Positions 23,833-36,963 of a stretch of 64,000 nt of DNA are shown here, piece after piece. A program made the translations under genes and the position numbers. The notes under the pieces are model-generated. The model was given only the letters and a program-made list of their open reading frames with translations, did not search any database and was not told the origin of the DNA. Origin of the DNA: Lucifuga dentata (taxonomy: Eukaryota; Chordata; Actinopteri; Ophidiiformes; Bythitidae); assembly GCA_014773175.1 (NCBI GenBank), contig VXCM01000265.1, forward strand, positions 99,501 to 163,500, read 5' to 3'. Within the stretch, counting starts at the first letter, position 1. Each line of letters opens with the position of its first letter.

Positions 23833-25266
23833 ATGCCCAGTATCGTGCTATGAGATGTCCTCCAGGCTTTGTGATGGGGAAAGCCTCTTTTGTGCAGCGC
23901 CATTGTGTGTCCCCAGTGCTGAACCCCCTGCTAGGTAGGAACACAGACATGGTGCAGGAGGGGAATGCTTCTCAGGGCCCTAAGACCTACAGTAAATCTT
24001 CAAACAATTTAGACAAACAAAACTGGCTGCTGTGCTGGGGAGAGAGGAGACAAGGAAAAGCAGATGAATAAGCAACATCAATTACCGGGGCTTTGACCTG
24101 CGAGCCCCCACACCATGGCACACATTTCACACCAAATCACCCCAGATTGAAGTTGACACTGCTGGAGTGGAAACACTGACCCCTCACAAGGCCAACACTT
24201 CAAACCCAAGAGCAGAGAAAGGCAAGGGGAGTGATGAACTACATAGACTAAGGCCAACGTGGAACGGAGACAAGAAGAAGAGGTATGAATAGGAAAAAAA
24301 ACAGACGCATAATAGGTCCTAGTTTGTTTCAAAGTGAGATAAAATGGCTCAATTTGAGCACTTAGGCCTTCGGAATTGGCCCAGCTGAGGTACAAGAGGA
24401 ACATGCAAGGGGACAACCGCATCAGGCCACTGATAAGCAGCCTATAAGGGGAACAAAGCCAGATGTCCAACAGGCTTACTGGTGAACTTGAGTGGGACTG
24501 GACCCTCTTTAAAGCTTGCTTTAGACTCCCAGTTTTACTCCCAGAAAGTGCTGCTTCCCCATAAGCCCTTTTACTCAGGCATATAAAGCCTTCCTCTAGT
24601 TTGTAAGTGTGGACAAAGGTAAAATAAACACATAGGTCACGTTTGTTCAACCCACAGTGGTTTGCTATAATGTAATACATTCCTAAAAAGAGCCTTTTCA
24701 TGTAAAGAGATAACACTTTCCTCTTGTGCACTTTAAAAAGAAGCCTTTTTGTTACTACTTTGATTGAAGCAGCAAGAAAAAGAGTGTCTCCAAAGGTGAG
24801 AAAAGATCACGCAATCCTATCACAGTTTGTCAATACAGCGTTAATTAATCTAATAACAAACTGCTCTGAAAAACAAGCCCCAAACTGACAAAATGATGTG
24901 CAGTCTAGCAGCAGCGCTGCAGCACATTGACACGTTTGGGGGCATCAGGCTCTGAATAGAGACAGTCCTAACAATCTCCCAATTAGCCAGGGGAAAGCAG
25001 AAAATATGTCTCAGATTCACACAGCAAGCGTGAAACTTAATAATATGACATGGCATACAAAAACAGAGCATGTCTTTTTTTAGGTCTCAGTGAAAATGAA
25101 GAAAAAAAAAAGGACAAGAAGAAAAGGAGCACATCTGATACTGGAAAAAAAAACAAACTGGACTACAAATACTGAATATAGACAATGCAGCATTAATTGA
25201 ATGTGGATGAATATGGGTATAGTATATTAAGCGGAATTAAAACGGGCAAATGGTTGCATTATCTTA

Positions 25267-25680
25267 TTTAAAGAGTACATATTATACAGATTCCAGTGTT
25301 CTTACTTTCATTTGGGATCTATTTTGAAACTTTTGCAATGCTTTAACGTATATAAAACACAGTAATCCACTTCTACACTCTCTTGCTGCAGAACTGTTGT
25401 GCACATTAAGTGAAAACAGGTCATTTTTTTTAGACACAAAGAACCAACTATAAAAACATGGCTTGAGCAGCCTTAGCTAACATAGCTAACATTAGCTAGT
25501 GGAGCTTTTTACCTTAACATGCAGGGCTGGATGCTGATATCTCTAAGATGGTGAAACATGTTAGATATGTTACACAACTTTTCATTTCATTTCAGCCTTC
25601 AATGTTCAGCACACACTCCCTACTGTATTACACTATAAAAATGAGGAAAAACCAAAAAGCATATTAATTTTCCTTTTAAA
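25267..25680 (+). mobile_element. Family-B TIR element (~414 bp)
   Basis: It starts TTTAAAGAGTACATATTATA, then CAGATTCC. It ends AGCATATTAATTTTCCTTTT, then AA. It includes ACTTTTGCAATGCTTTAACG, TCTTGCTGCAGAACTGTTGT, GTGCACATTAAGTGAAAACA and a GCTAACATTAGCTAG block. The internal region is shortened relative to the 37-kb copy. Confidence 0.75.
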
Positions 25681-26128
25681 AAACTACATGTCTAATCTAT
25701 TTGATCAGATATTCACATTCAATGTGTATTCTTCTAATCTACGCACACACTACTAGTACGCTGATAGGACAGAATCTCCAAATAAAATCATGATAGTCAT
25801 ACATATTTAATAATATGAAAATGAGGGTCATTCCCAAATTCACTGAAAGCCTAGAGCTACTTTTGCCTCAATGAAACATTAAAACCATGAAGCACTGACA
25901 GAAAAGCTGGACAGTCTGTCAGACACAGCAGAGAATAATATATGTCATTCAAAAAGAATATCGACTCCTAATGCTATCACAGAGTGTTTAACCCATCTAC
26001 AAGCTCTGCATGCCTGACTAACGTATAGGATTTAAGTGTGAGCACCTGTTTCAAACAATGGAGCTCTCCATGCTTCTACATCTCTGCTGCGATCAGAGCC
26101 ATTCAAACAGAATGATAATGGAGTCTGT

Positions 26129-26153
26129 GTCAGTCAGTCAGTCAGTCAGTCAG
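26129..26153 (+). repeat. GTCA tetranucleotide tract
   Basis: Six GTCA units. Confidence 0.9.
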
Positions 26154-28702
26154 CTGTCTTTGCAAATGGAAATCTAGAGAAAGGTGGAGACGGGAATCAT
26201 TTTATCTAGTTGACACACATTACAACGGAAAATTTCAAAAGAGAAAGATGGAAGCTTTCAGGTCAATTATGGTGTCAAGGCTGTCAGGTTGCAATGAAAT
26301 ATATACCTTTGAAGAACACTTTACTCGAGGGACGGGGTAAAAAGAACGGGAAGACTTACTGTTTAACCTAGAGTCTATATAAGAATATCACAGATGATGG
26401 AGTAAAACGTGGCAAGATAATGGACCATTTTCACAGAGCACACTTTGTCAAAAAGGACGGACTACACCGACACATGAAGGAATATTATTTGGCTGACATA
26501 CAACTGATTAATGGCATCAGATGAAACAAGCAGCAAAGCCATTTGCAAAGTAATTAACGAAATGGAGTAGATAATTTACAAAAAGTTTAAGTTACACTAT
26601 AATACACTCTGATACAGGGGAGAATATGTAAAACACAGCGCCAGATTTAATGTACAGATAAGGTCAAATGGCGTCACGCAACCATGTTCCCTCATTCTTA
26701 AACAGCAGTCACCAGCCGCTTTTAGCATTTAACATAAAGGAGGCGTTATTGCAGTATTTCCTTTTTTTACATGTCGGGGAAGTGATTCACAAAACACACC
26801 GTTATGCAAAAATCTGGATCCATCTGGTAGCAAATTTCAATAGCATGAAATCTGGGCGATGTCTGAAGCTGTATTTGCCTCATGTGTGTTCATTATCAAT
26901 AAATGTAATCTATAAGCCCACTCAGCTGATCAGTTAATTTATTTAAATGGAGACTTTTGATCCAATTTCGGACACACATTGAATAGCACTGCGCCTCTTC
27001 CTGAAGTGTCAGCCTCTGTGCCTCTGCCTCTCTCACCCAGGACTCTCAGTAGTGTTTGGAGCTCTTATATAAGTTATTTTAGTGTTCTCTTAAAATGTGG
27101 AGCTCTAAAAGCAGAGAATTTAGGTTTTCTTTGCCAATTTGACATGTCTATTTTGCTTTGACACCAGAGGAAGTAGTATAAAGCGTGGCTTGTAAATATG
27201 CTCATTAACACGCTAATTTGCTTTTACCTTGACACACCTTACGTGTCAGTAATGGGACAATGATGCATTGATTAATTTAAGGAAACTTAATGAATAAGCT
27301 TCAGTTATCAAGGTGTTTATTTAGCATGACCCTGCGTAGTTACTGTTTTCTTTTTTTATGAATTACCACGCATTTGTTTGAAAATGAAACTCTCCAAGCA
27401 AACTGTTTATGCATAGAAATGTGTTTTAATCTGCTTTCAGAGACACTTCATTTACTCACACTTGAACTTACTGCCCTACTTTTTCTAAACTGATTCAACC
27501 AAAGAACCCAATTTAAAAAGGGGAAAAGGGATGAAGTGCACAGTGTCACAAAGAAACCTCGTGTTTCCCCAAGCCTTTTTATTCTAGCCTCCAAATGTAA
27601 ATGTCCTCGGCCTGTTCAAGATATACAGTAAAATACTAACCTCGAGACAGTGAATGACAGAGGGAATTATGGGTTATTGTAGTGTCAGGAAGAGAGACAG
27701 CTGTATGATGAGATTCTGTGTCATTTAGACAATCAGAAACTTACGAGGCAGCATGACACATTTCTCCCCCCTCCATCCGACAGGGCTCCTGACAGTGTTG
27801 GTGATAATTTCCAGGGGAGAGAAAAAGAGTCAGAAAAGAGTGAGTACAGGGGGCACAAATGAAAATGGAAGTCTCAGAAAGAAAGGTGTGATTTCTCCAC
27901 TTCCACATGCAGTGAAGGCCGTGTGATAGCCTGTGTGCTGCATTCATTGCTGGAATCAAGACGAAATATACCTTTACGTGTCAATCTGCCAGCCTGATAA
28001 GAGGTGTCTGAAGCTCCCTATGAGATTAATGCTTCCCAGCTAGAAATGACACAAGATGTTAAGGAGGACATTTGATCTCTGTGTGCTGAAGTCTAACTAT
28101 GACACATACATAGACCTGAGGGCAGCCATGCACCCGGACGACACAAACACAAATATGCTAAACAGTTTATATAAGGCCACAAATGGAGAAAACCAGCATT
28201 AAGTGTGGCTGTCACTTTAAACATGTTCACTTAAGTCCATAACAAACAGAGGATAAATGAAAGGATGAAGAAAGCTGTCAAGATAATGAATTCAATAAAA
28301 GCAACATTGTCTGCTTTGTCAGTTTTCAAAAGCAGTGACATGTAATTACTGTTATTTGTGGAAATAGCCTTCATTATCATCACTCAGGGTCCTTCTGCCC
28401 TTACCTCTGAAAAAGAAGCCAACACCCTTCTAATGGAAATATACAATGATACTGTAGAGCACTAGACCATCTAACAAATAAACTTTTCAGGTTGTGTTAT
28501 GTAAAACTACACAATAACAAATTTAATTGCAATAAAGTGCTTTTAAACTTTCCATTTTTAGCACAGAAGTGTACATGACTGTAATTAATAATTTATAGCT
28601 AGTTAGAAAAAATGGCAAACGTTAAAAAAAAAACCAAACACACAACAGAAATCAGCTTAATACTGTTAAAGGATCCCAAAATTGCATTCTCTTCATTTAG
28701 TT

Positions 28703-29135
28703 TTAAGGGGGACATACTGTACAGATTTCCATGTTCTTTATTGTCATTTAGGGGTTCCATTTGAAACTTCTGCAATGTTTTCATGTTAAAAAAAAAAAAT
28801 AATAATACACACACTAATACACTTCTACTCTCCTTGCTGCAACACCACTGTGCACACTGATTGAAGAAAAGAAAAAAAAAGACTTTTTTTAGGTACTGCC
28901 TCTTTAAGATCCCCACCCACCTGAAAAGCCTACTCTTTTTTGATTGGTCAACTGCATAAGGCCAGTGGCAACTCTCATGGACTGTGAAACATGGATACTG
29001 GCTTGCTAGCCTATACTAAATACTAGCTTGCTAGCCTAATACTTTGTATGTGTGTGTGTGTAGGTGGGCAAATTCAAACGTTACATGTTGTCGTAAACAT
29101 GTTGTGACAATGTTAAACACACACTCCCTCCTTTA
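28703..29135 (+). mobile_element. Family-B element lacking its right end
   Basis: It starts TTAAGGGGGACATACTGTAC. It contains ACTTCTGCAATGTTTTCATG, CACCACTGTGCACACTGATT and TAGGTACTGCCTCTTTAAGA, then a 28-bp-scale local duplication of the CTAGCTTGCTAGCCTA type at 28998-29040. It fades after ACACACTCCCTCCTTTATTA without the terminal ATGTCTCCTTAA. Confidence 0.75.
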
Positions 29136-29290
29136 TTACATCTCCACTCTTGTCAATGCTGCCAATTAATATATCTTAGAAAACGTACTACAGGCTCAAC
29201 TTAATTGTCAAACCCAAATGCCTGAAGCCCAAAATAAAGAACGGGTGTGGACTGAAGACAGATAATGCTCTGAGCAGAGAGAAATGAAGA

Positions 29291-29316
29291 GTGTGTGTGT
29301 GTGTATGTGTGTGTGT

Positions 29317-29362
<46 letters not shown>

Positions 29363-29370
29363 GAGAGAGC
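29291..29370 (+). repeat. TG/GA compound microsatellite
   Basis: (TG)n with one TA interruption runs into (GA)n with CAGA interruptions. Confidence 0.9.
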
Positions 29371-29469
29371 TTCTTTCTTTTTCCTCATTTCATTCCCTTC
29401 TATTTTTTCTTCCCTCCGTTCTGCAGTTGTGTGTCCTGACCTTGCAGCTTCCATGGCCCATCCATCTTG

Positions 29470-30180
29470 GGCTGCTTAGCCATTTCACTGGCTTCATACT
29501 GTGCAGATTAACACAATTCATCACCACAATCATCCTCCATTCATCACCCTTTCCAATGAATGTTTTGACATCCAGTTAATTTTCTGCTGATGATTTATCA
29601 AATTATAATTACCATGCTCTGAAGGGCTCATTTATTATGTTGATACATGATAATGACGCCAAAGTGGATTGAATTTTAAGTAAGTTCTCTCTGCGATTAT
29701 AACATGTGCGTTATTGTGAATAATGCCGTGCGATTTGATTCTCTACGGCCTGGAAATTCCTGAGATAGTCCTAATGTTATAATAATCAATGCAAAAAAAG
29801 AAGAAAAAAAAAAAGCAGAGAAACTGAGACTGTTAATTCAATTTTTTGCAGAACAAATTGTTTGGCTGGGGAGCAGCAAGCATGAAAAAGTTCAGTTAGA
29901 TTCAGAGCTCCCATCTTGGATGCTCAGTAATTAAAGAGTGCACTAATTCAATCAGGGGCGAGGACTCAGGCAGAGGGAGTTAGGCTGCTTCTTAATAGGT
30001 TATAGGTTATTTCTCACATACTGCCCACATAGGCACTTCATTAGCCTGCTGCTTTATAATTCACTCAGCTTTTTCAGCCTCATTATTATCTCGGTTTATT
30101 AAAATCCAATGGCTGCCTATCTCTTTCTATTACTGAGGCGCTGACCAGCCCACTGCACCGGGTCACTGTAAAGGGCAAAC
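29470..30180. other. Repeat-free intronic segment, candidate conserved non-coding element
   Basis: Apart from a short A-rich stretch near 29793-29813, no microsatellite or TIR element is seen. The segment is dense in homeodomain-style AT motifs (AATTA, TAATT, TTTATTATG, CAATCA). LRMDA introns lie next to ZNF503 in vertebrates, a locus known for intronic regulatory elements. This is inference from texture only; no alignment was possible. Confidence 0.25.
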
Positions 30181-30362
30181 ACGCTAAATACTGTTACGTG
30201 TTAGCAAACAGTGGTGGGAGCGTAACTAGGCTATCATGGCCTCCGAAAGCTCAAACACGTATCCAGCTGACCTTAATAATAACCTTCCTCCATACGACAC
30301 GTGATTAAATCTCTTCAACGTGGCGCTGAATTCAAGATGGCAAAATTGTCCATTTGGTCAGG

Positions 30363-30384
30363 TTTTTTTTTTTTTTTTTTTTTT
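30363..30384 (+). repeat. Poly-T tract
   Basis: 22 T bases within unique sequence; no N. Confidence 0.9.
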
Positions 30385-30897
30385 GCTTTTTACAACCTTT
30401 GCACAGGCTTTGGCATTTGATCCTTTGACCTGTGCTTAGACACCAAGCTAAATCACCGGTCAAAAGATGGAGGCGGTTTGTATGGAACAGCAGTGCATTT
30501 CTGGGGCACAAGCAACCAGCTAAGGGAGATGAGGGCTTAGGAGGTGTTAAAGGTTATTGAATGCTGGAGAATTCTCCTGGCGGCGGAAGCATTGTTTACA
30601 GCTATCTATTTTTTTTGACTCTTTGCCCTTGGGCGGCGGCCCATAAACAGAGCTGCTATCCCCACACCCCAGCTAGTGGTGAGTGCAGAACATAATTGTG
30701 AGTCCCCCTTGGATGTCCCAAAAGTGAAAGATGTGTCTGGTAAGTGAGAGAGGTCAAACACGAGCATGGATATTTATTACATGCACTGCAACCAGATGGA
30801 GGCGGCCCATCCATCAAGCAGAGCTGTCACGCTGGTCACAAACGTTTCCCATAAAGACACCCCACACCACCACCAACACCACCCCCTCCCTCGCCCG

Positions 30898-30923
30898 CTC
30901 TCTCTCTCTCTCTCTCTCTCTCT
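30898..30923 (+). repeat. CT microsatellite
   Basis: About 13 CT units, preceded by a C/A-rich CACCACC stretch. Confidence 0.9.
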
Positions 30924-31086
30924 GTGAAAGCAGGAGGTCCATCCACACGGGAGGGGAGAGAAGGAAAAAAAGTGTGAGGAAACTTGTTTTGCACAGTTAT
31001 GAACTTTAATAACAGCAAACCACATCCCGGTTTGACAATCTCCTCATGACTTCATTGCCTTCACAGTTTTTCTCTCATTAGCGCTT

Positions 31087-31221
31087 TTCTCTCTTTCTCT
31101 GAACTAGACCCGCGTTATTTTTAGCAACAGCTTTTATCAATACTTGGGTCCGTNTTCTCTCTTTCTCTGAACTAGACCCGCGTTATTTTTAGCAACAGCT
31201 TTTATCAATACTTGGGTCCGT
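31087..31221 (+). other. Exact 67-bp duplication around a single N (assembly join)
   Basis: 31087-31153 and 31155-31221 are identical, separated only by the N at 31154. The unit is ordinary unique sequence. An exact adjacent duplicate on both sides of a one-base gap is what unmerged overlapping contig ends produce. Confidence 0.9.
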
Positions 31222-33801
31222 GCGAGTGGATGGTCAGAAAGGGCAGGATAGGAAGGCATGCAGCCAGGCAGCTTAGGGAGATATTAAAGGAGTAGAAGGA
31301 GAAGCCGTGGAAGGGCGTTTCTGACACTTGCTCCCTCATTCATCAGGCCCTCATAGGCCTGTCGGTGACAATGAAAAGATTTCACCATACAGCCGCGGCA
31401 GAAACTCATTCTGGCCCTCATCCATCATGCTCAGCCCGCTAGCCGTTCCACTGACCTAATCTGTGATGCCTCGCTACCCGCACCCCGTTCCTTTAAGGCA
31501 GGCTTCATTACTGTGAGGGAGTGCAGGAGATAGAGGCCAGGGGCCAAGGGCCTGGAGAAAAGGGCTGTGATACTCAGATACACACAGAGACTTAAGGTAT
31601 ATAAAACACTGGGACAGGCTAATGTCACAATCACACACTTCCTACAGCAAAGAGAGCTACAGTACACACTGAGAAGAGCAGAAATAAATATAGCAGAGAA
31701 GTAGGAAACAGGAAGGGAAATGCAGGTCGATTTAGTTTGATTAACTCCGAAAACACAATCTCACTGTCATGGAAATGTCCATCTAACAATCTAACAGCCC
31801 TCTTTCCATCCATCAATCAAGTGATTACGCAGCTTGTTACTGTCACAAATAATTTTCAAGTTGATGACTGACAGAACCTGAATCAGATATGCCAAACTCA
31901 CAGAGAGGCAGACTCTGCTTGAGATACAATCACTGCACTTCCCTGATGTTGAAACAGCTCCCTCTTCTTTCTTTCCTGTGCTATCTTTTTCTTCCTACTC
32001 CTTTTTCCATCCCACCATCTGCTGTCCTCCCTGCTCTGCGCTGCCAAATGTTACTTAACAAAACAGGGTTGGACAGAGGCAGGGTGTCTACCTGACCCTG
32101 GAACAGCTATTATGGAGCTTTATTCCCTAAACCCCTGCTCTGGGTCTGGGGCCAGGCTGCACTGCCAGCTCCCCCTCTTATCTCTCTAACTGTCCTGTCC
32201 CCAGACCTGCTGCCCGCTGCCTAATGGAGCCTGTCTCCGCACCAAGGGACAAATTCAATCAAGCTCCTCGCTAAACATCTTCAAATAACACTGGTTCAGC
32301 TCTGTGGGAAAACTCAACACTGTTGCTATTGAAATCAAGTCAGCTGTCTGAGTAGCCATGTCATGCTGGCAAACGTAGCTACACTTTCTATAACCATGTC
32401 TGTTGTTCTATTAAAATAACTACTACACACTATAAAATACTTCTATGACTATAAAGGTTACACAGTTATGTGCTATTTTGAGTTAATTCATTATAAATCA
32501 TAAAATAAATGCATTATTTTGCACTTATATTCCATAATGTAAAATATTGTATCTACTGAAACTCATTTCATGCACATATTTTCCTTTGGTTGCTGCTAGC
32601 TTAAAATAAAGAATGTAAGTTATTCAGAGAAAAATTCCAGCCTGACAAAAATATAGGAATGCTATTTTTTTTAAAAAGCCAATAATGTGCCACAGAAACA
32701 TTAAAAAGTTGTACATATTGTGTGTGTATTACAAGATCACTGGCCATTATGACAAGTATAATGCTGTAAAAGTTAGTAAACTAAATATAGGTAAGATAGC
32801 TACAATGCTAAATGTTAGCTGGGCCTGGAAATACAAGCTCAAAATTATTATTAATTTTTTTAATACGTTGTAGTCATCATTAAAATCTATATTAAACAAG
32901 TCTAAAATGTTAAGCGAGGGAAAGTTAGTTTCTAGGTTACTATTATATGCAGGGCTGCACATAAGCGATATGCATGTAGCATGCGTGTCTTCAATGGAAT
33001 ATGTTGAAACTGCATATTTTGGAGCAAATCTTCCTCAGACTGAAGAAGCTGATAATTGACCTGTGTAAAAATTAGACTGAATATCTTTGGTTTATTCTCA
33101 TAACAGATACAGTAGATCTCCTGGCACTCATTTTAGTATCAGACTGAAAAAAATTACATGCACCCCCGAGTATATGAAAATATCTAGAATATGTCCAGAA
33201 TATTTGTTCTATTATATTGTTAATTTCTCATCAACAATAGGAACATATATATATATATATTTTTTTTTTTTTTACATGGAATTTAAGGCATGGCATCTAA
33301 ATAATCTTAATGCACGTCTCTTATCTCTTCCTCTATTGCTCCACACATTGACTTGATAATTATTTTATTGTCAGATCACATATTGCATCATATTGTACAT
33401 CCTCCCATGCTTTGGGGTTTGAGATTAAAGTTTGACTGACAGGCAGGGCTGCCCAGAAAACACCACCATGACAGATCAAACTGATGGGAAATGTTTACAG
33501 GCCTTACATCAGCACAGATAATGTCTGAGAAAGGAATTATTTTAAAGCTCCCATAAATCACACATATATCAAAATGTATACCATTGCGTTTTTTTTAAAC
33601 AGGCAGAGTATCTCTATGATTTCATCTCAGCTCAGGTTGTAAACAGCAGAGTCAGGCAGGAGGTCTGTGAGGTTTTATGCAGCCATTTATCAGCTCTGGA
33701 AGGAAGCAGCGGGGAAAGAGTTAGTCGAGGATCCCTCAAATTTGGTTCTTAATGCATTGTGACAACTGTTGTATTGAGTCAGGTCATCAAACTGTTAACA
33801 A

Positions 33802-34167
33802 TTAAAGGCCCATACTGATGATTTTGCATGTTTGAGCCCAATAAACCTGCATTCACATTACATTACTGCCAACCATTTTCAAAAACATACAGCTGGAACA
33901 GTAAATATCAGAATTGTTTTTCCACCTTCCAGACTGCCTTTTGTTGCAGTTCTTTCCAGTACACTATAAAAATGAACTTGTAGAGACTTGAAATGTGCTT
34001 GAGGTAAGTAATACATCACAGCGAACCCAACATCTATTACTGTTTTTTGGTTGAAGTAACTTAATTTTATCATTTCAACACAGAGCTACACAGAAAAAAA
34101 AATATGTGTGAATGCGGGAGTATTTATTGGGCTCAAACATGCAAAATCACAGATAATGTCCTCTAAA
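33802..34167 (+). mobile_element. Family-A TIR element, copy 2 (internally deleted)
   Basis: It starts TTAAAGGCCCATACTGATGA, then TTTTGCATGTTTGAGCCCAATAA. It ends GGGCTCAAACATGCAAAATC, then ACAGATAATGTCCTCTAAA. At about 366 bp it is shorter than the ~600-bp copies, lacking part of the middle. Shared internal blocks include CTGCCAACCATTTTC and GCTTGAGGTAAGTAATACATC. Confidence 0.85.
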
Positions 34168-34797
34168 ATTGATTTTTATAGTAAATAAATTGTTTTGAAC
34201 AGGGAAATTACTACATAGTATTAAATACACATAATATAGCAAAAACTGATCTTGGATTACATTAAGTTAAAGCATATATGGCGATACTGATAAGCAAATA
34301 TCGACCAATAATATTGGCTTGCCAGTATATCAGTCAGGCTTCAATGGTGACCCTTTGTCCTGTCCCTTATCTTTTCTGTTATTCTATGCTGTTTGACTGT
34401 CTACAGTGAAAAAGGGCATTAGTATCATAATCAAATATCTACTCCATATGATAATTGTCAAACTGGATGCAGAACAGGAAGCCAATAAAAAGCCCTGTAA
34501 TTCAGTGAGGATGAGAGCATTTGCTGTCAGAGGAGGAATGCTTTTACAGAAACCCGTTAAGGACGAGTGGAGTCCTCCAGTGATTTTTTTGACAATTTAA
34601 CTGGTTCTCCTGACATGTTAAATGACTATGCTGACAACTTAACTGCACTGCCAATCAATATTTCCTATTACTCTCATTGTCAGACAGAAAATAAAAATAT
34701 GATGCTGAGGTCAGCCAAGGAGTGACAGAGCATTAAGAGCCTATCAATGCTGCCTATTAATGCAGATAGCCCATCAAATACAGAGCGGACTGATATA

Positions 34798-34838
34798 ACT
34801 GATGATACCAATTCATATGACTGATGATACCAATTCAT
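34798..34838 (+). repeat. Two-copy tandem repeat, period 22
   Basis: ACTGATGATACCAATTCAT occurs at 34798-34816 and at 34820-34838, separated by ATG. No N is present, so this may be a genuine small duplication. Confidence 0.85.
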
Positions 34839-35727
34839 AGTGCTTTTTGAGAAATTCTAAATTATATCAAGAAACATGGAAATTGATGCTGGAAGTGTAG
34901 AACCAGGGTGTGTTCTGTTTGTTTGTTTATTGTTTATTGTCACTTCCATCATACACCTTCAGCATATACAGAAGCGAGATACCGTTCTCCATGGATCATA
35001 GTGCTCGATCAACAAGCAGTCATACTGTAGCAGTCACACAAAGCATGCAAAGCATGTGGAACAAATGTTGTTCAATGCAACTAAACAACCATCCAGACTA
35101 AGCTGTTTAACTCCACCCACTGCAGATTCCACATCAATGTGAGAAAGAGAAGACAATTAACCAGGGCATTAAACTGTCAATCCAGTCCTGTCAACCTATC
35201 ACACTTGCACTCTCAGGTCCACCTCCTACTTAACTCCCTGTGTGATATGCTGTTGGCAGTCTGGATGGCTTGACTGACGGCAGTCCTGATCCAGGCACTG
35301 GGAGGCACCTCTGCAGATGCCTAAGACAAGAGAGAGGGAGATTGGGACGGACATGTGAGGGCGAAGTGGAGAAATTTGCTATTTTAGATAATGCAATGTG
35401 CAAAGTAGTACAGATGCTCTGCCATACCGATGAAGCTTAGAAATATTTAACCAGGAACTAATTTAATGAATTTGGCAATGAGTGGAATTGGAGGTGGAGG
35501 GAGAGAGAGAGAGAGAGAATGAGTGAGAAAGTGAAATGACAAATATTTAAAAAAAAAAAAATCCTCTTCTGACATCTCATTCTTCTCGTTCTAACACATC
35601 TGCAAAATGCAACTAAATCCTGACAACAAGCCAGATGAAACTCACAGAATTTTGAATACAAGGTTTATTTTTGTTTTGTTTTATTTTGTTTTTAAATTGA
35701 TTTGCAATGGCAAGATCAACCTTTATT

Positions 35728-36255
35728 CTAAGGCCTGGCCCATGCTCAGCACGGACATGATGCGGATGTGATGAAAACGTGGAATGGACTGTCCGCATTT
35801 CCTGGCATTCTTGCGTGTTCATGATGACTGTGCATGATGACTGAGAGGCTTTTTAACGCTGCTGGTATCTGGACTTCTTAATTTGGTCTTCTTTCTGGCC
35901 TCTACATATCAGTCGTGCAGATTTTTCCACTTCATGTGATAGGATTGCTCCTCAGACGGGACAATCTCTTGCCAGTTATTGGCAACCATTTGGCATCTTT
36001 ATACGCCCCAATTGAGAAACCACATAGGTACTGGTATTTTCTTAACTTCTCTGCCAGTCATTCCTTCGCTTGGCTAATCATCAGTGAAGACACATTTATG
36101 CCATGTAAACAGCATCCACATTGTTTCATATTTCGAGCTGGGAATGACCCTCAAACATGGCTTCCACAGCTAGCCGTTTTGGCCACAATTATATCACATT
36201 TTCAGCACGGCCACCTTCGCATCTGCATCCATGCTAAGTATAAACCTGCCCTAAG
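35728..36255 (+). mobile_element. Family-C-like TIR element, second copy (~528 bp)
   Basis: The left end CTAAGGCCTGGCCCATGCTC, then AGCACGGACATGATGCGG, pairs imperfectly with the right end GCATCCATGCTAAGTATAAA, then CCTGCCCTAAG. It resembles the 20.9-kb element only at the ends. The 146-codon open frame at 35915-36355 crosses the right TIR and is judged non-coding. Confidence 0.55.
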
Positions 36256-36963
36256 ACAAACAAGACTATTAAAAACTTTAAATACATTTGAGAGGAAGAA
36301 TGGTAAGGGAGAGTGTGTGTTGGAGTTGGTGCATGTAGGCAGAAATATGGGCTGAAGCCGTTGGCTGTGTATCCCATTACTCTGCTCTCTGCTTCCAACC
36401 CTTTGGATTCCATACCGTTCTGTTAACCATCAGCAATTATCTCCCTGTCAGAGCTAAAGGTAACAAATTTCCCCCCATCCAGCCAGCCACTATCATCCTC
36501 TGGACACCAGCATCAACTGACAGCAGCTAAATCACGCCAGCCAGCCAAGACTCCTGACAGACAAATGCACTACCTTGGAAAACCTGGGCCCATCACTCTA
36601 AGCAGGGAGGGGTGGAGGAAAGGGGAGGTGGATGGAAGAGGGAGCCTCTCCCTGTTGACCTTATACTTCTTTCTTTTTTTCCTTCCTTCCTTCCCTCTCC
36701 ATGTAAGAGATGGACTGCCCTGTATTCTGTAAGCACAGGGCCCCATTCCCAAATAAGAGAATTATTAATGGAGCTTCACTTGGTGCTGGTTTATCTTGTA
36801 CCATCACACCAGGTCCAGGTTTCCACTTTTTTTAACAGATGGAGACAGAGAGCTGCAGCTATGAGTTATCCACACCGCACCCAGCAACCACCAAACAACA
36901 CCAAGCCTCCACATACAAAGATCATATATCTACTACCTAAGAAACTTCTGTTACCATAAATCA

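Noticed and set aside
35915..36355. 146-codon plus-strand open frame
   Set aside because: It crosses the right TIR of the second family-C-like element and shows no similarity to the frame in the first copy.
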